In this document: piece after piece, positions 23,469-34,100 of the stretch | Layout of the letters: the number at the start of each line of letters is the position of its first letter | Position numbering within the stretch: the first letter of the stretch is position 1 | Origin: Trogon surrucura | Lineage: Eukaryota > Chordata > Aves > Trogoniformes > Trogonidae | Direction of reading: 5' to 3' | Length of the DNA: 64,000 nucleotides | Assembly: GCA_020746105.1 (NCBI GenBank) | Contig: CM036621.1 | Location: 28,601,501-28,665,500, forward strand | The notes under the pieces: model-generated | What the model was told of the DNA's origin: nothing | The model's database searches: none | Seen by the model: the letters and a program-made list of their open reading frames with translations, nothing else | Program-made: the position numbers and the translations under genes

Positions 23469-23708
23469 ATTAAGAGTTTAGTTAAGGCATTTTTGGTTAT
23501 TGCAGTTTTAATTGTTATAGGCTTAGTTATGTTTAGTTGTTTGATAAATATAATCAAGAAAATGATAAGCAAGCTAGCGGATGAAGCCTGGGTTGTCCAA
23601 AAAGAAAAAGGGGGATATGTAGAGGAATTTCTTGTGGAGCAGAGGTGCGGTATAACTTTAAAAGTGTGGACAACCCAGCGTAGGCCTAAACAGAGGCTCT
23701 GTCCTTGA
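23469..23708 (+). pseudogene. env: Env transmembrane-subunit tail, running into the 3' LTR
   Basis: An 80-codon open segment whose centre is a strongly hydrophobic span (FLVIAVLIVIGLVMFSCL) followed by a basic and then charged tail (NIIKKMISKLADEAW). It crosses the polypurine tract, enters the 3' LTR and stops at 23706-23708. Position just before the polypurine tract and the membrane-span-plus-short-tail pattern fit the end of a retroviral transmembrane subunit. An in-frame TGA stands directly before it (23466-23468). All of the surface subunit and most of the transmembrane ectodomain are absent, so no envelope protein can be made. Class assignment is inference. Confidence 0.72.
23599..23615 (+). 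other. Polypurine tract
   Basis: AAAAAGAAAAAGGGGGA, two bases before the TG of the 3' LTR. This is the standard primer for plus-strand synthesis in retroviruses. Confidence 0.9.
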
Positions 23709-24018
23709 AGCTGCCTTGGAACACAGGGAGGAGGAGGTTTTATCTGTTTTGTGAGAGCTTTGCGAGATGCTTGGCGGGAGGTGCTGGCCCCGGGGGGAGA
23801 AGAGGGGGTGATAGCCGCTTGCACAGTTGAATGGCACTGCCCAATAAAACGCTGGCGCGTGTAAACCTGTAACCGACCAACTCTGTTAAGGGGCAGGCGC
23901 GGGGACACCGCTGAACTGTATATATTGAGCTGTCCGGGGCAATAAAGGGAGGACGATCTGTAGCCATATTGGTGTGATGATTGTTAACTTGGCCGGCTCT
24001 CCGAAGGGACCCTCTTCA
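23618..24018 (+). repeat. 3' LTR
   Basis: 401 bp from TG to CA with the same sequence and length as the 5' LTR. Its U3 contains the last codons of the env remnant. Confidence 0.96.
23941..23946 (+). terminator. LTR polyadenylation signal
   Basis: AATAAA about 15 bases after the TATA-like box of the 3' LTR (a second AATAAA lies at 23843-23848). It would direct 3' end formation of proviral RNA. Confidence 0.65.
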
Positions 24019-24024
24019 TCCATC
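24019..24024 (+). repeat. Target-site duplication, right copy (TCCATC)
   Basis: Same six bases as 21413-21418. Removing the provirus and one copy restores continuous alignment of CR1-B with copy A. Confidence 0.9.
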
Positions 24025-25625
24025 CACCTGGTTATGTCTTCATAAAAGGCTATCAGGTTGGTCAAACAGGACTTCCCCTTGGCAAAGCCATGCTGACTGC
24101 TCCTAATAACCTTCTTATCCTTGATATGCCTAGAGACAGCGTCAAGGATAAGATGTTCCATCACCTTTCCAGGGATGGAGGTGCGGCTGACCGGTCTGTA
24201 GTTACTCGGGTCATCCTTCCTGCCCTTCTTACAGACTGGAGTGACATTTGCTTCCCTCCAGTCTTCAGGCACCTCACCTGTTACCCACGACTTACCAAAG
24301 ATGATGGAGAGTGGCCTAGCAATGACTCCCGCCAGCTCCCTCAGCACCCGTGGGTGCATCCCATCAGGGCCCATGGATTTATGAATGTTCAGGTGTTCAA
24401 ACTGATCCTTAACCCACTCCTCATCAATCAGGGGAGACTCCTCCTTTATCATGACTTCCTCTGGGGCCTCAGGGGACTGAGGCTCCTGAGGACGGTCTCC
24501 AATAGTGTAGACAGAGGCAAAGAAGGCATTCAGCAACTCTGCCTTCTTTCTGTCCTCTGTCTCCAGGGTACCCACCTCATTCAACAGAGGGCCTACATTG
24601 CCTCTAGTGTTAGTTTTGTCAGCAATGTATTTGAAGAAGCCCTTTCTGTTGTCTTTGACCTCCCTTGCAAGTTTTAACTCCAAGGAGGCCTTAGTTTTTC
24701 TGATTGCCTCCCTGCACTCCCTGACAGCTGCCCTGTACTCCACCCAAGTGGCCAGCCCTTCCTTCCACAATTTATACACCCTCCCTTTCCACCTGAGTCT
24801 GTCCAGCAGATTCCTGGTTAACCATGCAGGTCTCCTGGATCTCTTTCTTGATTTCCTACCTGATGGGATGCACTGATCCTGAGCCTCGAAGAAGTGGTCT
24901 TTGAATGCCAACCAACTCTCTTGGGCCCCTTTACCTTTCAGCTCCCTGTCCCAAGGGGTTTCCCCCAGCAATTGCTTGAAGAGGCCAAAGTTGGCCCTTC
25001 TGAAGTCCAGAGTTGTGATCCTGCTTGGTATTCTGTTTTTACCGCACAGGATCCTGAACTCCACTATCTCATGGTCGCTGCAGCCAAGATTGCCCTCAAC
25101 CTTCACTGCTTCAACCAGACCTTCCTTGTTGGTGAACACAAGGTCCAGCAGCGCTGCTCTCCTGGTTGGCTCATCCACCATTTGCATCAAAAAGTTATCA
25201 TCGATGCACTGGAGGAACCTCCTGGACCGAGGATGGTTGGCTGTGTGGGACTTCCAGCAAACATCTGGGTAGTTGAAATCCCCTATGAGAACCAGGGCCT
25301 GGGATTGAGAGGCTGCTGTCATCTGCCTGTAAAAGGCCTCATCAACTTCCTCCTCCTGATCAGGTGGTCTATAGTAGACAGCCACCACAGTATCACCTAA
25401 GCTAGCCTGCCCCTTAATTCTTACCCATAAACTCTCTACTTGCTCCTCATCTGCCCCTGGATGGATCTCAATACACTCCAGTTGCTCTCTCATGTACAGA
25501 GCAACTCCCCCACCTCGCCTCATTGGCCTGTCTTTCCTAAAAAGAACATAACCATCAAGGCCCACATTCCTGTTATGTGAGCTGTCCCACCATGTCTCTG
25601 TAATTGCAATAAGATCATAAGTTTC
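24019..25625 (-). pseudogene. CR1-B ORF2, N-terminal arm (endonuclease and first RT motifs)
   Basis: The open frame enters the element near 25625 (an upstream in-frame ATG at 25661 lies outside CR1 similarity) and runs without interruption into the retroviral LTR. Endonuclease motifs [32 protein letters not shown] and SDHE are present; the His codon of SDH is at 25071-25073. RT motifs NYRPVSRTSIPGK and [15 protein letters not shown] follow. The frame ends inside the LTR. The N-terminal endonuclease strand is missing through 5' truncation. Confidence 0.92.
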
Positions 25626-27689
25626 TGTGTATGCCTGGGTAGAGGGATTTCTCCCATCCAAGGTGGACTCTCCAGAGCGCAGTTTTAAACTAATTGGGTC
25701 ATTAAAGTACTAAATGTGTGCTAAAACATGAGTGTTCCAACCCCTTTGTGATATCTGGGAGTACATAGTTTGGGTACAGCACAATGTTCCTGGACAGCAG
25801 CAGGAGTATTATCAACTGTGTGTGATCTGCCGAGCCCAGCCATGGCACCAGAGTAGCGATGGTGGCCAAATGTGGTGGTAGTTAGAGACAACGGCCAGAG
25901 CCCTGGCTGAGAATAAACACAAGTCCACACCAGCCTCCCAGCAAGATTTGGAGCTCCCTTAATCTTACCCGAAGGTGAGGAGTGACAAATTGCTGAGGTT
26001 GGGCTGAGATTGGCACTGGGTATCTCATTTTTAGGTGAGTTCTTGCGACTTTAGAGTTTTGAGAATTGCTAAGCTGGAGTAATCTCTGGCATTTTCCTCT
26101 ATATGTGTGTCCTTTAATCGTTCCATTGACACAAATCTTGAAAATTTGGCAGCTCTACAGAAGTCAATAGGGGGCAAGATTTGTATGCTCCTTTTTATGT
26201 TTCTGAACAGCCCAAGATTCATTCAACTAAAGAATTATTTAATCCCGTATTATTTATAAGGGAAGTGCTCTGAGGCACTGGTAGGTATCTTGTTAGGTCA
26301 GAAATCTTTTCTAGTCCTTGGGAGAGCCCACTTTCTTCTAAGTAAAAAGATAAGAAGATTGAGTGGTTGAATAATTTTTTTGACAAAAATATTTGGGGAC
26401 CTGACCCTTTCTGGTTGACTTAAGAACAAAACCAAAGGTGACAAGGGAGCAAACCCAGTCACAGTTACTGTGAGTATTTCAGATCTAGATCATATTGAGG
26501 TTCAACTTTTTTTTTTTTGAATTAGATTCTTATTCATCAAGGACTACTAACAAAAAGAATAAAAATTAGAATTTGAATTTAGGTTTTTTTACATATTTGT
26601 TTTTCATGGGATGACTTTGAGATATCTACATTCTTGATACAGTTTATCCAGCTCAAGAGAAATTATGAGCTACAGCAAGCAGTCTTGATTTCCTTAATAT
26701 ATTGTACTGTAAATAGCAGTGCATCATAAACAGCAAAACCATCTTCTTATCAGGGACTTAATAACTGTGTCAAGGTGTTCCATTTCCTTTAATTACTCAG
26801 ATGTTCCAGTTTTTCAAAAGTTCAAAAGAAAAAGAACAAAAAAAATGCTGGACTTGAAATGCTAAATATGAAGATTGTATTTCGTCTTTAGTCTTCATCT
26901 AGTCTCTTGTTGGGCTTCATTTGAAATTTGTAATATACAGAAGAATTGAAGTTCTAAGCAATTGTAAAAACAGATCCTAATCACCTTGAGATTTGGGCTG
27001 GCAGCTGATGACATCTTTTGTATTTCTGTGTCGTTATTACCAGCCTTCTTATTTAACAAGAACAGGAGAGGTGGTTTTTTTTCTAGCTGTCTAAAAAGAA
27101 ATATTAGCCATAATTAACCAGAAAGACATTTAGTGCCACACGTGTTCTCTTTTACGTAAAATCATATGTTGCTAAGTGAGCCCGAGTATGGTATTTCTTT
27201 AAAATGTGTATTATATATTTGGGAAAGTATTTCTGCATTTAGATTACTTTTTCATTTATAACTGGAAGCATCTGAAGACTACTAAACCATAACATCAAAT
27301 TTACCTTATTTAAGCAATGGTATGATACGTTCCTTTATTTTAAAAGCCATTATCATGCAACCTACCAGTATTTAATTACAGTTTCAACCTCAAATACTTG
27401 AAAGGAAGATCAATTTTATAACCTGTTTCTTAGATCTGTATTGTGTGTACTTCCTATAAACTATTAAATCATAGTTATAATTCCTTATAAGAAACTGAGT
27501 TATATCAGGGGTTTTTTTTTAGATTGAATGAGAGAAATTCCTGTTGGATATTTACTATAAATTGCAGTACTTACAGTAGATGCCAATAAAATTTTAAAAA
27601 GTTTGAGAATTGCAATAAAATAATTTTTAACTAATTTTTATTGTTCAATATCTGGATAGTCTTTTTTCTAAGGTCAAATTCAATCTAAC
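25626..27689. other. AT-rich stretch without recognisable genes
   Basis: Flank of CR1-B. Short open frames only, with nothing recognised. Confidence 0.5.
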
Positions 27690-28140
27690 ACATACAAGAT
27701 GGAGAATAGACCTTATGAGGAGCGATTGAGGGAGCTGGGACTTTTCAGTTTGAGGAAGAGGAGGCTGAGGGGGGACCTCATCATGCTCTACAGTTACTTG
27801 ACAGGACATTGTAGAGAGGTTGGTGTTGGTCTCTTCTCACAGGTCATTAGGGACAGAACCAGGGGGAATGGGTTCAAGTTGCAACAGGGCAAGTTTAAAC
27901 TGGACATTAGGAAGAAATTCTTCATGGAAAGAGTGGTCGGACACTGGAACAGACTGCCTGGGGAGGTGGTTGAGTCGCCATCCCTGGATGTGTTTAAGTG
28001 TCACTTAGATGTGGTGTTGGGTGATATGGTTTAGGGGTGAACCTGTAGTGTAGGGTTAATGGTTGTAGTGTAGGGGTAATGGTTGGACTTGATGATCCCA
28101 AGGGTCTTTTCCAACCTGAACTGTTCTACGATTCTATGAT
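27690..28140 (+). mobile_element. CR1 LINE fragment of an older subfamily
   Basis: Sense-strand CR1 C-terminus and tail. The frame 27699-28034 reads [23 protein letters not shown] and later [21 protein letters not shown], then a stop and a 3' UTR ending TTCTACGATTCTATGAT. The C-terminus is distinct from both A/D and B (for example [13 protein letters not shown]), so it comes from another CR1 group. The 3' UTR carries a 20-bp tandem duplication at 28045-28084. The remaining coding frame is open, but only about 110 codons long. Confidence 0.93.
28045..28084 (+). repeat. 20-bp tandem duplication in the CR1 3' UTR
   Basis: Two adjacent copies of GTAGTGTAGGGTTAATGGTT with one mismatch between them. 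Confidence 0.9.
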
Positions 28141-31100
28141 AAGATGCAACTGAAATACAAGACTAGCAGAACTAAGATGCTAACACATAATTTATATGCT
28201 GTGTTGTGTCAATTTGTTTCATTAAAGAAAATAAAATTAATGCTGTGGTGTATAAATGGACTCTTTATTTCTTTAAGTATAACCATCCTTACAAGTTCCA
28301 AATCTTTTCAGTGGTATTTTAGAAATTTACTTAACTACTTTAGCATCCTGGTATTTCACACCTAATATATGAGGACACTTTATGATGTTTTAAGCATCTT
28401 AGCTGGCAGGTAGTGGTACAGTGGGGCAAAAGCCATTTTTCAAAATGCTATGAAAGACTGCACTTCAGTAAGACACTACATCAGTTAGCATCTGCTAACA
28501 TGTAGTAGCTTTCTTGGCTTTGACTTTCATTTTTTTTAATAGCAAAGCCATCCATGATAACCATTCCAAGTGGATGTTAGTCTCTTATCTCACATCTGTA
28601 TGTGTGTTTTGAAAGCTGATTGCAGAATTTTGTGGCTATGCTAAGGATTAATCCATGAAAGTAGCACTGGAAAAAGAGCTTCTCAGATATTCCTGTAGAC
28701 TCTAGTTTTCATTTCTAATGAAAATAATCAACAAATGAGCCTTCTATTCTTAATATGTTAGGAGCCTACATACAGAAGTGCTGTAACAGTTGCCACAGAC
28801 AGGGTGCAGTCAGGCTAGAGAGATGCCAGATACTACATCAATAGTCAATCTGTTGTTGCAAAAAAAAAAAAAAAGAATATTTAATTGAAAACACTGAAAA
28901 TACTTAAAGTAATATCATTTTAGTGTATCAGAGATACTTAAATTGTTTTAATATCAACTTTTTAAAAAATGTTAGATTTAAATGTCCTTTGAAGTAATTT
29001 ATTTTTTTTTAGATTTCCCTGAACTGAACAAAAAAACCTGACAAGAACTTGCAAAATATTTTCATTAATCTTAATTTTTACTTTTTTCTTGCCCTAATGG
29101 CAGTCCCAGCTGGAAGCTGTGGGCCTTTCTGTTTGGTCTGTGAAGATGTCACTTGGAAAGGCCGGGAGATCCATGAATAGACGGTGCTGTGAGGTCAGTT
29201 CATCTCTCTTACTATGGGAAGTGACAGATGTGGCCATATCAGAAAACTAAAGTTTGCTTTAATGAAATAATTCAGTACTGACCTCCTCTAAATCTTTACA
29301 TAGGGTATATTTATCAGAATTTTGCAAATTGTGTAGAAAATAAATGATTTGTAAGAGTAAACAATTAAAACTGTAGTCCTTAACTTGCAGAGGATAGTAT
29401 CTACATTGTCTTGCTTTTTTCTTTATTATATCCTTTTTATGATATACAAATTTCTCACCATTAGGCTATTTTCCAATAAATCTAGAGATTATTTAGTGCT
29501 GTCTTGTCACAGTAGGCTTCCAGTTTTTCCCTGATGGTATTATTGCCTTATTGTAGACATTTTGGAGGCCATATAATTAAACTTGATTTCAAGGCTTTTT
29601 TTCTAATCATAACAGGTTTATAAAGCCTGACTGTGCCATGGGACTCACCAGGCAAGATAATTAAGAAGGGCCTTTTTGTGTTCAGCTGAGAGTAATTGTT
29701 TCTAACAGGGCACAAAAGATCATAAGCTAACAAGTTTTCCTTTTAGCTGAAGAAGTTATGTTTTCTAGGTAGAATTACACAGTATTAAATAAAATATAGA
29801 CTGCAAGTGACAGAGTTGGTGTACAGACAGTTAATTCTAGAAACTACATAAGCATAATCCTAGAAAGTGCTGTTTTAAAGTTGTGGAAAAGTAAGATCCA
29901 GCATTTTGATGTAAGCTGGTTTGGACAGCTATTCGTTATTAGCCATAACCTATAGTCTTAATTGCAACTTGTGCATTTAGGTATGGAGAAACTTTGTATA
30001 AACAGATTTTAAAAGAGTGTTTTGAACACTTTTTTTTTGTTCGCCACGCAAGTTCCACAGCAAGGGATGGAGAGCTGAGCGAGTTGTCCATCGTCCTCAT
30101 TCTGAGTTCTGTAAAAGGCAACAGCAGGCAGGCAGAGGTCCAAGGTTAAGTTTGTGGTGGGCTAAGTGATGGAAAAAAATGATGTTACATTCTTTCTCTG
30201 GGATTTCTTAATTGCATATATTCTTCGTGCAATATTAATTTCAGTTCTATGCTCTCGAGTAAGTTCTGAATTCCTTGGGTTTTTTCTAACCATGAGTGGT
30301 GTTTGCTTTCCACTACAAATTCATTGACAGAGACTATTTTGCAGTATTTACTGAGTAGATTGTGCAACACAGAAAATATTCTTCTCTAAAAAATGTCATG
30401 TCATTCTCTATTTCAGTCATACCACTAAACATCATTTCTAAAGTAGATAGTGTCAGAATGCTCCAGAAGTAGTTAATTACACCTAACAAATGGGACTTGT
30501 TCCAGAGTGTCTTTCTCAAGCTGGGAAGTAAAGTCTGAATTAGATATATGGCAAAGTGACAAATTTCACGGAAATGGCATCTTGAGACGCCTTATGCCAT
30601 TTGTATCTTTTTAATATTCAGAATGTTCTTTTCTATATGGCTTTTTCTGACCTGCTAGCAGTATCTTTGCCTATGTAATGTCCAGAAAGCAGTGTGGCTG
30701 TATACTTCTTGCACTTCCTCTTCACTATAAGCACGTGGAGTCTCAAGTTTTACTGGGATATTCAAGCTACTGATGGCGGGATTTTTTTTACTTTGTGTTG
30801 TGTTCACATAATACAAAGTAGAAGTAGGAACTGGTTATTTTTGAGGTAGGAAAGTAAAAAAGATGCTGCTTGGTGAGCTGTTCGAAAAATTTACACCAGA
30901 GTCTGAGCTCTGTTGTGGAAGAAGCAAAGTCCTTCCTTCTGGGGTGTTGCTGAATCCTTGCTATGTCTGTCTATGAGACAGAACATAGAGAATCCCAAAA
31001 GAAAAGGAATGAGTGCTTGTACCGAAATCTAAAGTTGTTAAAATTATAGAAAAAAAAAGATTTTGCGTTAATGTTGCATGATGCTGAGGAAATTAGCAAA

Positions 31101-34100
31101 AAAAAAATGTCATTTTGTTTAATTTAGTTTCCTAAATGCAATGTCTCCAAAAGTGATGAAGATTTGGATTTTGGTATGAGGTTTCTCAGCCAACTCAAAG
31201 AAAAAAAACCAAACCGTCACTCTTGGAGACAGTAGCGTGGTTGGTGTCAGGAGTGCTAGGAGGGAAGAAATGAACATACAGATCATCGAAGAATGTTAAG
31301 TTGTGCTTTGCAAATGTGGTAATGTATTGAAACCCACAGAACTGAAGGTATTTCAGTGGTAAACTACAATAGTGAATATTCAATTAAATTGGGACACTGG
31401 AAGTGTATAGAAATCTTGTTTTCATGTTAGTTGCATATTCCATTGCCCATGTATTTAAATATGTTAACATAATAGCGGTAGCATGTCTTTCTGCATACAC
31501 AGGAATATTTCCTCTACTATTAATTATTTTGTCAGTTCCTTAATGCAGTTAAAAGTAATGAATCACTTTAAATCAATCTTAATGAATTGTATATATACAT
31601 ATATATGTTTTTGTTTTTTTTTTCTGGGTGGCCTTAACTCATATAATTCAAAACAAAATCTAGTCCTGCAAAAGTGCTGATGCTTAGTCTCAGTAACTGT
31701 TTTACTTGCCACATCATCTTACACTAATGCACCAATCTAGAGGCTTGTAAGTTAAGTAGCAGCTCAGTGTTGTGCTTCATCAATATTTTGTTATATGAAA
31801 TGTCATGATGATTATGCAGCCTCAAAAAATAGGGTCATGCAGCCTTAATAAATTAATTATAAACCTATATGAAAATGGCCGCAGCTTTCATTCCTCAGTA
31901 ACAGCAGGATAGGAAAGATATTTATTTCTTATTTAAAGGCAGTTGTCTATGGGTTGTGTGTTTTGTTAGACCAAGTTCTACAGGTTCCCAGACTGAGGTA
32001 TGTCTGTTCTGACAGGAAGCAGAAAAGTGTGAGTCTTGCTCTTTTTATTTTGCACATTTCTGCCCCCTTTTTTTTTTTAAATTAAATGACTTAAAACTCA
32101 CTGCGATGACAAGTGCTAACTTCCTGCAGTTTTGCACTGTGTTGTGTCATCCAGAGAAAACCAGAAACAGTTGTATCCAAAGGAAAAGATAACAGGAAGT
32201 GACAACTTGTGCTGGCCTGCAGGAACTTGGTCACATTAACGCCCTAATGGAGAAGATAATGTATGTCACCGTTGTACCGTGTGTAACGAGTTCAGACGGG
32301 AGGGAACAGTGTTTCCTCTGGTTGAATATGTTTTGATTAATTTGCAAAATATTACTGTGGCTTTCATTTCTATCTATGACTGGTAAAGACCTTTAATTTT
32401 GCTATTACTGCCCATGTTTTCACGCCACAATTTTAGATGAATTCTGTGAAGATCAAGTGATAAATCACTAGTACTTACACAAAATTTAAATAAATAGACT
32501 AATAGGGTACTGCAATCTGTGCAACATTAAAAAAAAGAAACAAATAAAAGGGTGTTACTAGTCTCATGCCCTAGTAGTTCTCTAATGGTGAATTTATATG
32601 CAAAATAATAAAGTAATACATGTATATAGCAAATTTGAGGTGCTTCATAATATGTAAATGTAGTTTTCTCATCAGCTGTGAACCTCTCATGTATAAATAT
32701 TTGTCTATATATCTCTGTATAATTTTTTTTTCCTTTGGAGAGCAGGGATAGTCTCCTGCATAAGACACTTACCTGAAACAGAAAAAATTCCTTTTTTGCC
32801 TCTATTTCTATGTCACTCAGTAATGTCTTAATATCTTAATTACTGGAAGCGTAAAATGGAAGCAACAGTTTCTTTTCCTTATACCTTTACTGCTTAGATT
32901 TTTATTCACCTTACACCTCCTAAGAGCCATTCCTCACTTCATCAGTGATGTCTACAAGTAATCCTGAGCTTAGTTGCTCAAACTGTTTCTGCTGTGTAAC
33001 AATCATAACACAAGACTGTCAATATTAAAGAACACTGACAACAAATAGATTTTAATGTAACAGTGGCTTCACGAGGTGGAGGTTCTGAACTACTCCGTTC
33101 CTTTTTCTTTCTACTCATAATAAAATTGCCTTGTCAGGATTTATTAAGCATTAAGTAACGCTCTCAATGCTAATGTTTGCATGACCTGTAAAAGATGTTA
33201 CCACTGAAGTTTCCAAGGCGCTGTAGTGATACTAACTGGTTTAGGAATGGTTCCAAATTAATTTTAAAACAGGGAAGTGAAAATTCATGCAAGAAACAGT
33301 TTGAATTGAATGCACATTTCTTAGAGCAGAAAAGATTTTATTAAATTTAATCTGGAAGGACAGTCCTGGCTCCACTGGGTGCTACCCTTCAGGTCATGCA
33401 CGGGCCTCCCCCTCCGAAGATGTTCTGCAGCTTTGATGCACCATGGACACAGCGACTTCACTAGGAAAGCAAAAAGAGTTTATTCATAAGCATCCTGCAG
33501 GCCTTTCTAGGGACAGTTTGCTGGTTCCCTCTCTAGAAAAGAAATCAAATCTAGAGACTTACAGAGTGAAAAATCTGCACTGTATAAAGCCAGGATATTT
33601 TCTTCGCCTTTTATTTATTTGTTTCTTGCTGCTGAGGGCACTTCTAAGAAATTACTTCAGCTCTAAGGACTTAAGTAAGTTTTGCTTTCTGTTTCCTACA
33701 GTTTTACGTATTTAAGCACTAATTATAGTGTACCAAATGCTAAGAAGCAATGACACCAATACAATTTGCATTTTTATGCATTTTGCAAGTAGCTCTATCA
33801 TTCAAATAGACAGTTTTAATACTGATTCTTTATGCACAGATTCCATGATCTACATGTGGAGTAGAAGTACTGTGACAATTTTTAAAAGGCTTTACATGGA
33901 AGAAATTTGTGTCTGATGTAAAGCCTGAAAGGGAAGTACCAAATCCTTTAACTGTGTGTGATCACAAAGAAATAAGCTGCATCTACAAAAAGAATTCCTT
34001 CAACATTTCTAATTAAGTAGCTTAGGAGTATTATGCAGCCATTTTGTCTGTGGCACACTTCTTACGTAATTGGCACTTAGGTCAGCTGCATGCTTAGTCA

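Larger units (their letters stand above)
21419..24018 (+). mobile_element. Young, internally deleted endogenous retrovirus (betaretrovirus-like)
   Basis: A 2600-bp provirus: 401-bp 5' LTR, tRNA-Lys-type primer-binding site, splice donor, gag fragments, env transmembrane tail, polypurine tract and 401-bp 3' LTR. LTRs begin TG and end CA. The two LTRs are identical at every base I compared, and a 6-bp target duplication flanks the element. The internal region is only about 1.8 kb and has no recognisable protease, reverse transcriptase or integrase. It is inserted in CR1 copy B, in the opposite orientation. The primer site, 6-bp duplication and gag/env layout suggest a class II (betaretrovirus-like) lineage; that assignment is inference. 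It is replication-defective and would need proteins from another provirus to be copied. Confidence 0.95.
20249..25625 (-). mobile_element. Long CR1 LINE, copy B, split by a retrovirus
   Basis: Antisense CR1 made of two arms, 20249-21418 (RT C-terminal half and 3' tail) and 24019-25625 (endonuclease and RT N-terminal half). They are separated by the retrovirus at 21419-24018. If the retrovirus and one copy of its 6-bp duplication are ignored, the arms join in frame. The element is 5'-truncated inside the endonuclease region near 25625: the first endonuclease motif (the TNARSM equivalent) is missing, but ITETWW onwards is present. The protein differs at many positions from copies A and D (for example [14 protein letters not shown] and LVLIGDFNYPD), so it represents another subfamily. 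Confidence 0.95.

Noticed and set aside
25626-25661. The in-frame ATG at 25661 as a true start for CR1-B ORF2
   Set aside because: Similarity to copies A and D ends near 25625. The upstream codons come from the flank and the frame there is open only by chance.
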